From Trichobilharzia szidati (lineage: Eukaryota; Platyhelminthes; Trematoda; Strigeidida; Schistosomatidae): 64,000 nt of DNA. Positions 52,838 to 63,416 of this stretch are shown here, one piece after another; within the stretch, counting starts at the first letter, position 1; each line of letters starts with the position of its first letter. The stretch spans positions 20,033,710 to 20,097,709 of the forward strand of contig OX235271.1 of assembly GCA_944472155.2 (NCBI GenBank). Direction: 5' to 3'. The notes under the pieces were generated by a model, which had not been told where the DNA came from, made no database searches, and saw nothing but the letters and a program-made list of their open reading frames with translations. A program made the translations under genes and the position numbers.

Positions 52838-52924
52838 CTAAATTAAGCAAAACAGTATATACAAAAAAGTGTACATCATATATATACACAGCATAAAATT
52901 AAAGCTAAAGAAATGAAGTTAACT

Positions 52925-53257
52925 TGTAACGACAGAAGACAAGGGGGTCAGGCAACAGATCGTTCATAGAGAAAATCAACAGATATTTATAGATTTTTTA
53001 TGTACATTATTGTCAGCGGAGAAGCAGCATCTTCTGATTGGTTGTTTTCTTGCTGAAGGTTATTCTGTACTACTTGTGACCGTTTCTCAGAAAGTTAAGC
53101 CATATATCTGCGAATCTTATTTGCACACGTTAAGTCTGCTGTGATTGGTTGGTGAGTTCCTCAAGGTTAAGCTTTGTTATTGTTTTTCTCATGACCCCGA
53201 CATTGACGTAAGTTGCTGTCTACAATTTTGACTTGTTCGCAGCCAGCTCTCACCACA
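52925..53257 (-). mobile_element. Solo LTR (Gypsy-type) with AACT duplication
   Basis: TGTAACGACAGAAGAC to CTCTCACCACA, 333 bp, flanked by AACT (52921-52924 and 53258-53261). It lies 87 bp upstream of an EBP2 exon in the gene's own orientation. Confidence 0.9.
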
Positions 53258-53399
53258 AACTAAAAACAATTTCAACGCTATCCATCGTGGTTATTCACTT
53301 AACCTACCCAGCCAGCCAGCAAGGTGAATCTGAAAAATTCACTTTAAGGGTGTCAGGAGACTCCTCAGCATCGACTGTTAGGGTAGAAAAATCACTTCT

Positions 53400-56300
53400 T
53401 GACTGAATCTGAGTAGATAATCGTATAAGTGCGTCCATCTGGACGGGTCCGTTAGAAGAAGGAAGGACAGCGTTACCTGTCGTTGTCTTTTCACAGTCTC
53501 CACTAACGCCTAACCGACTGCAGTTCGGTTAAATTAAAGGATGATTTCTACCAGAAACTGTCTAGTTTGCTGCAAAAAGCAAAACGTTCAGATATAGTTG
53601 TTTTAGCAGGCGACTTCAATGCCCAAGTAGGAATTTCCAGACTAGAAGTATGGTGGTACGTATGGAGTTCCCTGCCGACGAACCGACAATGGTGATCGTC
53701 TTCTACAGTTCTGTTTAGATAATCATCTGTTCCTAGTCAGCACTAACTTTAGGCACAAAGAGAGACATTACCTAACCTGGCGACCTGCATCACCAAATCA
53801 ACGCTGGACTCAGATAGACCACATAGCGATAGGGTATCGTTGGCGAGGGTCAGTAGAAGAGAATACTGTCGCTGCTTTTGGAACACGTGTGTAGACTCCG
53901 ATCACGCCCTGGTTCGCGCACGTTTATGCTTACGATTAAACGGACATAAAAAATTGTTGGCAGCGAAGCAGTTGCGCTCACAACTAGATCAAGACACTGA
54001 GTCCCGATTTAAGGAAGCAATAGCTAAACGAGTATCTGAGGTCGACAGCAAGACTCCTCCTGAGAAAGCCTGGCACAATATACAGTTAGCCATAGTCACA
54101 TCTGTAAAGACTGTTGATAACATAAAACCAAGAGTTAGTAAGTGCCAGGACCTGATAGAATGACTCCAGAGGTGCTTAAGGACGGTGGAGACAGTTTACT
54201 GTCTGCATTAACTGAGGTACTAGGCAGCGTCTGGGAATCAGAGGAAGTCCCGCCAGGTTGCTGTTAGTCATTGATTATTCCCATATACAAGAAGGGAGAC
54301 AAGTCTTCTTGTGATAATCACAGGGGGATTAGCTTGACTAATATTGTAGCTAAAGTTCTAGGCTCAATAATAATGCGTAGACTAATTGCTGCTCGGGAGG
54401 AACAAACACGAGAGAACCAGGCAGGCTTTAAACCAGGAAGAGGGTGTATTGATCATATCTTAACCCTTCGACAGATTCTGGAACATAGGCATACTTACCG
54501 GCGTCCAACAATCATTATATTTTTTGACCTAAAGCGGTATTCGATTCTGTCGACCGGGAGGTTCTCTGGCGATGCTTGGGTGTAAAGGGAATGTTGAGAA
54601 AATACATTGCACTGATCAAGACATTCCCTCTTCTCGAACTCCAAAGCCTCAGGATGGTCGGGGTGGGTGCCTTGCGTTGCGGGTTGGCCACCCCTCCACA
54701 CACCTCTTGAAATGCTCCCATATGACCAGGCGTCTTACATAGCCTCTCCTGAGGAAGTCCTACTCACTGCCTTCACGTGGCGGAGGTGTTTTTCACCAAA
54801 GTGAGAGGGCGAAAGCAGATGCCCGGCGCTCTTCACCGGGTTGACTGTCCATTGGATGACAGTCTAGGGGAGATGGCTAAACCCTGATTCCAAACCTCCA
54901 ACGACTGGCGTTTGAAGCTCACTGGAGCTCACCGGCAGACGTATGGACAAAGGGCTTGTTGGATGTCCTGGATGTCTGGCCCCATTCAAAAAGGCGTATT
55001 AACCGAACTCCGGTCACCGGCTGCCAATGGATAGTGGACTCCCTACTCCACTCCTACTGCCTTGTAGGTCACACTTGGTTGTGTAAAGGCTAGATCTGCA
55101 CTCTCAAACAAAAGGCCGAGCGATTCTGGGGACATCACTCGTACCAAATTCCCATGAAACTTCATGAACTCTCTTACAAACGATTCGAGATGTTCATGAA
55201 GCCGGCTCATCCTCCCGTAGGAGATAGCCGAAGTAAAGTAAGTAAATGCAGTCAGCCAGGTGAGAGCCTACGGGAAGTTGTCATCTGAAGTGGTGACAAT
55301 CAGTGGTGTCCGATAGGCATGCCCACCACCAATGTCCACATTTGTGTTTAATCTCATCATAGATGTACTAATGGACTTAGCCCTAACTGACTTCAGCAAC
55401 TCATGGATCATCTTGTTATCACCACCAAGGAACAATATTCTCGTTGACTTAGAATATGCGGATGATATAGTCCTCCCTCCTTCTGAACACCTTGAGGAAC
55501 AGCAATCTTACAACGTTTGGTATACGATTCGCTCGTGCTGTCAAGTGTAAGATGATGAGGCTACAGGATTGAACTACATCGACTCACTTCTAGCTTAAAG
55601 GTAGGTAGGAGTGAAGTGGCGGCTGAGCGTGTTGACCACTTCACTTATTTTATGGGAAGTCACATCAGCCAACCCAGTGGGTTGATCGCTCATGAAATCT
55701 CACCGCGGGTCCAGAAGCTTCGTTTGGCATATGCCAACTCACACCATCTCTCCCTTAGTAGACGTGACATCCGACTGGCTATCCACCAATAGACGTGTTT
55801 ACTGCTCAGCAACAGTTCTCTCCGTCCTCCTTTATGGCTGTCGGTGAAACATTGCCACTGAGAGTGGGAGACACGAAAAGGCTGGCTAGCTGTCTTTGAT
55901 CATAAGTGTCTGCGCTCCATAGCCCGTGTAAGGTGGTATCATACGGTGAGTAATAGTGACAGATTAAGCTTCGGTCGAGTGCTAGGTAGGTGGGAGGGGA
56001 AATCGATCGACGAGGTTGTGGAGCAGTAAAATCGATTAAAATGGTTAGGACATGTGTTATGCATGCATGTGTGGCCATAACCTTCCTCGACGATGGGCAA
56101 TGTTAGCTAACTGACATAGTATCAGGTTGGGAAAGAGCTGCGAGTGGTGGTCAAAACGAAACATGGAATCAGTCCATGAAATCTTTAACAGTTAGTTTGA
56201 GCCAGCCAGTCACGTAGGGAGGTGTACACTGCCTGACTGGTTGATGTCCTCGGAATAGTAAGAACCAATGAAGGCTGGAGATAATTGGTGATATGACTCA

Positions 56301-56560
56301 AAATCCTCATTCTCATTGAGCAGTGCAGATGAATTCACTCTTTATCATTTGTCATGTCCAACAAAACTCAATTGTCCTCCTATATTGCTATTCTTTTTCC
56401 CTAACTCACACTTCCGTTTATTATCTCTTTTATGAACCTCTCTTTACCCGTTTCTCTTGCTTTGTGTGCTACATGAAGTGTGGCAACTGGAACTCCTGCA
56501 TTTCTGAGCAAAGTTCTATGTTGAAACCGGTCAGTTAGTTAGTTAGTTAGGTTAGAATAA
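53400..56560 (+). mobile_element. Lineage A retrotransposon, long copy with nested insertion
   Basis: The endonuclease part shows KRSDIVVLAGDFNAQVG (about 53580), RHYLTWRPASPNQRW, QIDHIAIG and VDSDHALVRARL. RT follows: IIPIYKKGDKSSCDNHRGIS, NIVAKVL, ENQAGFKPGRGCIDHI (54271-54585), then an insertion (54639-55247), then the RT resumes with KLSSEVVTISGVR, FNLIIDVLMDLALTDF and LVDLEYADDIVL (about 55436-55475), and the C-terminal DHKCLRSIARVRWY. Without the insertion the copy is about 2.5 kb and has many stops. The CAG/GTTAGTTAG-rich tail is at 56530-56550. Confidence 0.8.
54639..55247 (+). mobile_element. Unclassified 0.6-kb retroposon, copy 1
   Basis: CTCCAAAGCCTCAGGATGGT to GCCGAAGTAAAGTAAGTAAAT, 609 bp. 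The same start and end are found in copy 2 (62746-63406). It interrupts the RT of a lineage A element. No long frame is intact; a frame equivalent to copy 2 (FTWRRCFSPK then VRGRK) is present with changes. The (AAGT)-type 3' tail suggests movement by a LINE. Confidence 0.8.
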
Positions 56561-56654
56561 ATTAACAACTGTCGTAAGAAAATTGTTAAAAACTAGGGAT
56601 TACAATGAACAGATATCCAATGATATATTGAATCCAACTCTGAAAGCAAGACAT

Positions 56655-58080
56655 AGATGTGTACTGTTGGAAAACCTTAGAATATAACAGAGCATTTCCA
56701 AAGAAAGGAGACTTAAGTCAATGCAAGAACTGGCGCGGAATTATGCTCCTGTCCATCCCAAGCAAAATACTAAGCCGCATCATCCTGGAGAGAATCAAAC
56801 ATGCCCTGGATGAAAAACTTCGACCGGAACAGGTTGGATTCAGGAGAAACAAGTCATGCATTGATCAGATCGCCACATTACGGATCATCATTGAACAAAG
56901 CTTGGAGTGGCAGTCACCTCTCTATCTCAACTTCATCGACTTTGAAAAGGCCTTTGACAGCGTCGATCGAGAGGTGATTTGGAAACTACTTCGCTACTAC
57001 GGGGTGCCACAGACAATAATACATCTCATCCAACAGTTATACGACAATGCTGCATGCCAAGTAATCCACAAAGGGAAACTTACAGAACCCTTCGAAGTGA
57101 GGACAGGAGTAAGACAAGGCTGCCTAGTATCGCCAATGATTTTCTTGATTGCAGTAGACTGGATAATGCGACAAACAGTGGGCAATGAGGAAACAGGTAT
57201 AAAATGGACACACAAAAAACTTGGAGGATCTGGACTTCGCCGATGATATGTCTGATTTCTCACAAACTGGAAGACATGCAAACGAAAAGCAACAAGTTGG
57301 CAGAAGAAGCATCAAAGATAGGACTTCAGGTGAACATAAATAAAACAGAGGTGATGAAAATTCCGGGGCAACACCACCAACAGCAACAACAACAACTGAC
57401 AACAATCAGCATAAATGGAAGGGACCTGAAAGAAACAACCTCTTTTACCTACCTGGGAAGCATCGTTTCAACTACAGGCGGAACTGACGAGGATATCAAA
57501 GCAACAATCGGAAAAGCAAGACAAGCTTTCACTACTCTCAAGTCTGTGTGGAGGTCAACAACACTCAGCATCAAAAATAAGATCCGGATTTTCAACTCCA
57601 ATGTGAAGTCAGTGCTACTCAATATACGGATCAGAGACTTGGCGCGTCATAAAGAGCATCTCAAACAAACTACAGACCTTCATCAACAGTTGTCTTCGCT
57701 CAATACTCAAGATCAGATCAGATGGTCAGAAAAGATCAGCAACAGATATCTCTGGCAATGAGCGAACCATCACAGCAGGAACCGATTGTGAAACAAATAG
57801 GCAGGAAGAAATGGAGATGGATTGGCTGGCCATACTCTGAGGAAACAATCCATCAAGTGACATCACTAGACAAGCCATTGCTCGAGTGGAACCCGAAAGG
57901 GAAGAGGCGAGTTGGTCGTCCAAGGGTGACTTGGAGGAGGTCATGTGAAGAGGAGATGAAAACGTGTGGGCAGACTTGGAGGCCAGGTGAAGACTCTAGC
58001 AGAGAACGGAACGCAATGGAGACGCACTGCTGAAGCCCTGTGTTCCTGTAGGAATTAAAGGATACAATAATAATAATAAT
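56655..58080 (+). mobile_element. RTE-type retrotransposon, 5'-truncated
   Basis: The frame 56698-57246 is one of the longest intact RT stretches in the window: KKGDLSQCKNWRGIMLLS, RPEQVGFRRNKSCIDQI, NFIDFEKAFDSVDREVIW, GVRQGCLVSPMIFLIAVDWI. After a one-base shift comes DLDFADDM (about 57230) and QVNINKTEVMKI, TSFTYLGSIVSTTGG (57204-57761 frame). The tail is AATAATAAT at 58067-58080. It is ~98% like the copy at 37500-40935 by eye over the RT, so it is young. Confidence 0.9.
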
Positions 58081-58164
58081 TTCCAAATTATGAAATTCTT
58101 AAGTCAATAATTGGGACCTGAAGTAAACGACTGTATTCCACATGGTATTACAGTTTAGAATTAA

Positions 58165-58365
58165 CCACTGATACATTCATTATAGGGTTCCATACTTGAT
58201 CTCTGAAGTTTCAATAGCAGTTATTTTTTTACGGGGCTGTATTGCTAGCTTCACATCCAACTACCTTCCATCTCTGCGGGGTTTACTACCTACTAGGAGA
58301 GGTTTTAGAAGTCCGTCAGCTGGTAATCAAACCCAGACCACATGTATCGCAGGTGACCTAACCCT
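58165..58365 (-). mobile_element. tRNA-derived SINE (family 2), strongly degraded
   Basis: 'cttgatctctgaagtttcaatagca', 'ttttacggggctgtattgctagc' and the B-box complement 'ggtaatcaaaccc' follow the family order in reverse. Confidence 0.55.
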
Positions 58366-58419
58366 TTTTAAAAATGGTGACGAGATTCTCATCATGGGAA
58401 TTGACTGGACTAATTAGGA

Positions 58420-59625
58420 AACCATGGGAAAGAGAATGTTCCACCAATATGGAATGAAGCCATCTTCGTGCCTGTCTTTCAAAAGGGCGTACGTAATACG
58501 CGTGACAATCATAGGGGTATTTAGTTTGTTACTAGTCGCATCTAAAATAGTGGTCGCTGTCTTTCTTCGCAGGCTGTGCAAAGTACGTGAGAGGCTGGTT
58601 CGCGAAGGGCAGGCTAGGTTTCGTTCAGACCGTGGATGCATTGATCTTGTGTTCACCCCTTGTCAGTTACTACAACACTATCACTCGTTATGCAGACCAA
58701 CAATCGTTGTGTTTCTTGATATCAGGGTTGCCTTCGATTTGTTCGACAGGACTGCTCTATGGGACTGTCTATTAGAGAGGGGTTTTCCTGAAAAGTTCGT
58801 TAAAATCCTGAAAGTCCTATGCAGAAACATCTCAGGCAGAGTAAGGGCATACAATCAGATATCACCACTATTCCCGACCTACAGTGGGGATTAGACAGAA
58901 TTGCCCAATCTTTTCGTTTTCTTTAAATTTGCTACCGATGGCATTCTGCAGACAGTTTTGAAGGAGATGAGTGGTGACAGTATTGATTTGTTTCTTGGAA
59001 AAAACTTTTCAACTTTAGGTATACAGACATCGTCTTAATGTGTGATAACATGCAGGCTGTCTAAATCTCATTTAATCAGTTGGCGATCAGTGTCTGTTAG
59101 TGTTGTATGTGCTTTACGCCGTCCAAGTGCAAAGTACTGTTGCAGGATTGACAGGAGTCTGTACTTTCATTCACACTTGCATGTGAACCCGTTGAGGTTG
59201 TAGACAATTCTGGGTATCTAGGTAGTTGTGTAAGTACTGACGGAGGTGTGATGGATGAGATCTCTAACCGTATCATGAAAGCTAGGGTGGCACACGCCAA
59301 TCTGAGCCACCTCTGCTGCCGCCACGACGTCAGCATGGATGTTAACGGTCACGTTTACAATGCTTCAGTGCATGCAGTCTTATTCTGGGGCTGTAAGACC
59401 AGGCTCTCCCCCCAGTTGAGGATGTGCGGAGACTGAGTATTCGATCATCGCTGTCTCCGTAGGACTGCTTGCGTTCGATGGTACTATCGTGCAAGTAATT
59501 CTGAGACCCAGCAGCGTGCGTTTGCGTCTATTATGCATTTCTTCTCTTGCTTTGTGTGCTACATGGAGTGTGGCGACTCGAACTGCTGCACATGGGTGCA
59601 AAGTTCTATGTCGAAAACAGACAGA
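58420..59625 (+). mobile_element. Lineage A-related retrotransposon, divergent subfamily
   Basis: RT pieces: LVREGQARFRSDRGCIDLV, PTIVVFLDIRVAFDLFDRTALW, LCRNISGRVRAYNQIS, then degraded palm, DNSGYLGSCVSTDGGVMDEIS, VFDHRCLRRTACVRWYY. The end 'gtgtgctacatggagtgtgg' and CAGACAGACAGAC (59617-59632) is the lineage A tail. Protein identity to other A copies is clearly lower, so it is an older or separate subfamily. Confidence 0.75.
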
Positions 59626-59744
59626 CAGACTAGGCGGTACATGAGTAGCTACAAAATATTCATGTAAATTACTAAGTCATGAATCCACTTTCATCAACTA
59701 ACCATGTTCAGAACTGAGTTCGACTCCAAGTCAAATCGGTCCTC

Positions 59745-60060
59745 AGAACAAGTTTTTCATGTTCCAGGTCATGGTCCACACTTATTGCATGAGGACTGCT
59801 AATACTACCCAGTTGTCTAAGCTGAAGTAGGTAGAAGTGAATTCGAACATCGAAATCCATTGGCTGAAGGACAAGTGTTTAAACCAATGGAGACGTAACT
59901 TACTAACTTAAGCACTCCACTTCCAGTTACTAGGTTTCGGGTTCCAATCCTACTTCCCCCCCCCACCTACTTCAGCCTGGGTGACTGGATAGTATTATCA
60001 GCCTTCACACAATAAGCGTGGGTCATAGCATGGTATATGGGGAGTCTCTTCGAAGTATCT
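59745..60060. mobile_element. Inverted pair of a tRNA-like repeat
   Basis: 'gaggactgctaatactaccca' and 'cttattgc' on the left pair with 'gatagtattatcagccttcac' and 'aataagcg' on the right, with B-box-like GGGTTCCAATCC on the right arm and its complement-like GAATTCGAACATC on the left. A related single copy is at about 24040-24180. A C-run is at 59946-59955. Confidence 0.5.
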
Positions 60061-60187
60061 AAGTTCAAACAACAAAACTACCCATTTAAATTCTGATCAA
60101 TGTGAATAATACTTGACTAGTTTGTGTTATCTAAACAGATCATACAATAATGCATAAATACAAACATTACCGAAAATACTCACTAAC

Positions 60188-60311
60188 CTTTGTCATATGA
60201 CTGTCTGTTTTAACCATTTCTGCAAAATAATCAGATGGACGTTTAGTTGGTACATCTAAAGCATGCAACTGTGGGATAGCTTTCAATACTGCAGCTTGTG
60301 CTATACGATAA
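60188..60311 (-). CDS. EBNA1BP2: EBP2, first visible exon (most conserved region)
   Basis: The 124-nt exon lies between acceptor ttgtttag and donor gttagtg. It encodes YRIAQAAVLKAIPQLHALDV, PTKRPSDYFAEMVKTD and SHMTK. The block (Y)(R)QAQAAVL...P.LH.L.VPTKRP.DYFAEM.K(S/T)D is the hallmark of EBP2 and makes the identification secure. It starts with the last base of a split codon; upstream exons with the acidic N-terminus are not visible within the window. Confidence 0.95.
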
Positions 60312-60514
60312 CTAAACAAACAGAGAAACAATGAAAACGAAAACAAAAAACAAATGAACATAATGACAATAGACTTCAAACAAAAAAACTAAATATATCG
60401 CCCCACAATCACATAAAATGTCATGTACTGGGCGATGAGTCACAAATACAGTGTGAGAATGATAGGCTACTGACCTAACAAAACCATACTAGGTAGAGCA
60501 GAAATCGAACCCGT

Positions 60515-61830
60515 AACCTCTTGACTTGAAGGAGGCCTTCGACTCCGTGGATCGAAAGGTACTATGGCAATGTTTGACTGTGAAGGAAGTGCCAAGAAAG
60601 TACATTGCACTAATCAAGGCACTCTACTCAAACTCACGTAGCCGTGTAAGGGCTTATGGGGAATTGTCATCTGAACTGATAACAATCAGTGGTGTCCGTC
60701 AGGGATGTCCACTTTCCCCATTTCTGTTTAACTTCATTATAGATATGCTAATGGAATTATCCTTAACTGAACTTAACGACTTAGGAATCGACTTGTTACC
60801 AGGGTATAGTCTTGTGGACTTAGAATATGCAGATGATATAGTCCTGTTAGGGGAGGATGCTGACAAAATGCTGTCTTCTGAACACCTTGAGCAGCAATCT
60901 TCGTATGTTTGGCATGCGAATCGCCCCTGTAAAATGTAAGATGCTGCCACAGGACTGGACCACGTCAACTCCTAGCTTAGTGATAGGGAGTGAAGTGATA
61001 GAACATGTTGACCACTTCACCTATTTGGGATGTTGTATCAGCACCAACGGACTGATTGGCGACGAAATCTCAGCACGGATCCAAAAAGCTCGAGCTGCTT
61101 TCGCTAACTTACGCCATCTCTGGCGTAGGCGTAACATCCGGTTATCAACCAAAGGATGTGTGTACTGCTCAGCAGTTCGCTCTATGGCTCTGAAACATGG
61201 CCGATACGAGCTGAAGACATGAAAAGGTTGTCTGTTTTTGATCATAGGTGTCTACGATCTCTTTCTCACGTTAGGTGGTATAATAAGGTAAGTAATGTTG
61301 ACGTCAGGCGTAGAGTGTTGGGCAAAGAGGGAAAATCAATCGAAGAGGCTATAAAGTTACATAGATTGAGATGGCTAGGTCACGTGCTGCGTATGCTTAA
61401 CCATCGCCTCCCACGACGGGTATTACTAGCTGATATAGGTGCAGGTTGGAAAAGCGTAAGTGGTGGCCAAACAAAAACATGGCATCAATCCATGAAATCC
61501 CTGACAGTTAAACTGAGTCAGGTAGGGAGATGCAAACTTCGGGGTTGGGGCCCTCGGGACTCTAAGAATCAATGGCTGGAGACAAAAGGTGACATGACTC
61601 AAAATCGTTGTCAATGGCTTACGCAGATGTATTCAGTCTCTGTAATCTTTCATATTCCTTTCTACCATTACTCATTCTGTTTCACTCTTATACTTGTCAA
61701 AACTCTATTGATTCTCTTCACTCATTTTCTTGTCTACCTTTGTGTGCTATTTGGAACGTGGTAACTCGAACTGCTGCACTTCGGTGCCAAGTTCTATGTT
61801 GAATCCAGACAGACAGAGAGACTGACTGAG
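60515..61830 (+). mobile_element. Lineage A retrotransposon, best-preserved RT part
   Basis: Reads KEAFDSVDRKVLWQCL (motif A Asp), SRVRAYGELSSELITISGVRQ, GCPLSPFLFNFIIDML (motif B), LVDLEYADDIVLLGEDADK (catalytic YADD, about 60819-60845), then a frameshift near 60880, FTYLGCCISTNGLIGDEI, SETWPIRAEDMKRLS, DHRCLRSLSHVRWYN and RLRWLGHVLRM (61156-61764). The tail is CAGACAGACAGAGAGACTGA at about 61808. 5'-truncated in the RT. Confidence 0.85.
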
Positions 61831-61939
61831 AAATCAAAGTTGCACAAAGATGTCATTGGTCTGCTTTTTACATCAAACTACTGTCAATAATCTTACAAAT
61901 GAAATGCAATGCAACCGCTTAATTTAATAGTAGAATTTG

Positions 61940-62480
61940 AGCATTAGGGTCGAGTGTAGTTCCATATTATATAAGGTTTATTTAATACAACACAGTGATA
62001 CAGTATTATGAATTGGATGGAGATTCTACAATAAATTATTGCTTATTATTATATGAAGGTGTTCACACAACTTCATAACTTGGTTTATAGAGCTCTACTC
62101 TTTTCTGTTTCCCCTAATACAATTCCTCCCATGTCATCAGAACATAGAAACTTGGCTAGATCTAAAACACAAGACCTTGCTAAGATACACAACCTGGAAA
62201 AACTCATCCATTACTGTGCACGCACCAGAATACTGCGGAACAATAGGATTGGACGGAATAAAAGTGTTAAAAAAATTAATACAGTTGGGTGAATAGAAAG
62301 CTTAATCATTGAATCTATGGCTCATCGAATCAATATCAAACACATGTATCAGGAATGATGCAACACCAATTCTGAACAAATGTAAAATTATTTAGAGGAG
62401 GAAAAGATGGAGTCGAGAAATTTTAATCAAGCTAGGAACTCCGGTGCATACCATATGATTATGACCGATTAGTTGTGCTC
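61940..62480. mobile_element. Old fold-back Penelope-like element
   Basis: 'cagtgatacagtattatgaattggatgg' on the left and 'aatattatgaccgatt', 'caacaccaattctgaacaaatg' on the right recall the type 1 arms, and 'catcgaatcaatatcaaacacatg' equals the type 1 interior. The frame at 62125-62292 (LARSKTQDLAKIHN...) is unrecognised. Confidence 0.45.
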
Positions 62481-62745
62481 ATAACACCAACTATGTTAAA
62501 TCCAACAAACTGATCGACTAAGGAATATGTAAAACTCTAAACAAAACAGTAGGATCTTATGTAAATTTATACAGGACTCATTGGAGTTACAGTTTATTGA
62601 TCTGCTCCTGAAACTACTAACAACTGGGTCACATATACTCAACTCATTTCGACCCTGACACATACACGTAACATAATAAGCCATCATGTTACGTTTGATT
62701 TGTAACCTGATACAGAAACGTGAATGACAATTACTCAATTGAAGC

Positions 62746-63406
62746 CTCCAAAGCCTCAGGATGGTCGGGGGTGGGTGCCTTGCGCTGCTGGTTGGCCACC
62801 CCTCCGCACACCTCTCGAAATGCTCCCATATGACCAGGCGTCTTACATAGCCTCTCCTGAGGAAGTCCTACTCACTGCCTTCACGTGGCGGAGGTGTTTT
62901 TCACCAAAGTGAGAGGGCGAAAGCGGATGCCCGGCGCTCTTCACCGGGTTGACTGTCCATTGGATGACAGTCTAGGGGAGATAGCTAAACCCCGATTCCA
63001 AACCTCCAACGACTGGCGTATGAAGCTCACTAGAGCTCACCGGCAGACGTATGGACAAAGGGCTTGTTGGATGTCCTGGATGTCTGGCCCCATTCAAAAA
63101 GGCGTATGAACCGAACTCCGGTCACCGGCTGACAATGGATAGTGGACTCCCTACTTCACTCCTACTGCCTTGTAGGTCACACTTGGTTGTGTAAAGGCTA
63201 GAGCTGCACTCTCAAACAAAAGGCCGAGCGATTCTGGGGACATCACTCGTACCAAATTCCCATGAAACTTCATGAACTCTGGAACAAGAATCGGATAACC
63301 CTGTCGCAAAACCTTGCATCAGATCGCAGCGCCTCGGCAGCGATGATTCGAGATGTTCATGAAGCCGGCTCATCCTCCCGTAGGAGATAGCCGAAGTAAA
63401 GCAAAG
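62746..63406 (+). mobile_element. Unclassified 0.6-kb retroposon, copy 2, with 10-bp TSD
   Basis: CTCCAAAGCC to AAGTAAAGCAAAG, 661 bp, flanked by CAATTGAAGC (62736-62745 and 63407-63416). It has ~65 bp (63278-63345) absent from copy 1. A frame at 62885-63109 reads FFTKVRGRKRMPGALHR, VDCPLDDSLGEIAKPRF and TSNDWRMKLTRAHRQ; no family is recognised. A GGGGTGG/CCACCCC hairpin lies near the 5' end (about 62767-62808). No pol III boxes are evident. Confidence 0.85.
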
Positions 63407-63416
63407 CAATTGAAGC

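Larger units (their letters stand above)
42165..60311 (-). other. EBNA1BP2: Gene span: EBP2 rRNA-processing factor (3' part)
   Basis: Four exons on the minus strand join in frame: 60311-60188, 52837-52666, 44391-44259 and 42381-42165. The junctions read HMTK-IKQYL, WKKT-GINRE and ANRRK-INHKR. The first exon or exons (N-terminus) are not seen. EBP2 is a nucleolar protein needed for large-subunit rRNA processing. Introns of 7.3, 8.3 and 1.9 kb are crowded with transposons of both orientations. Confidence 0.9.

Noticed and set aside
57124..57405. Antisense Cys/Leu-rich frame resembling a membrane protein
   Set aside because: It is the complement of the RTE RT frame and recurs at 39836-40258.
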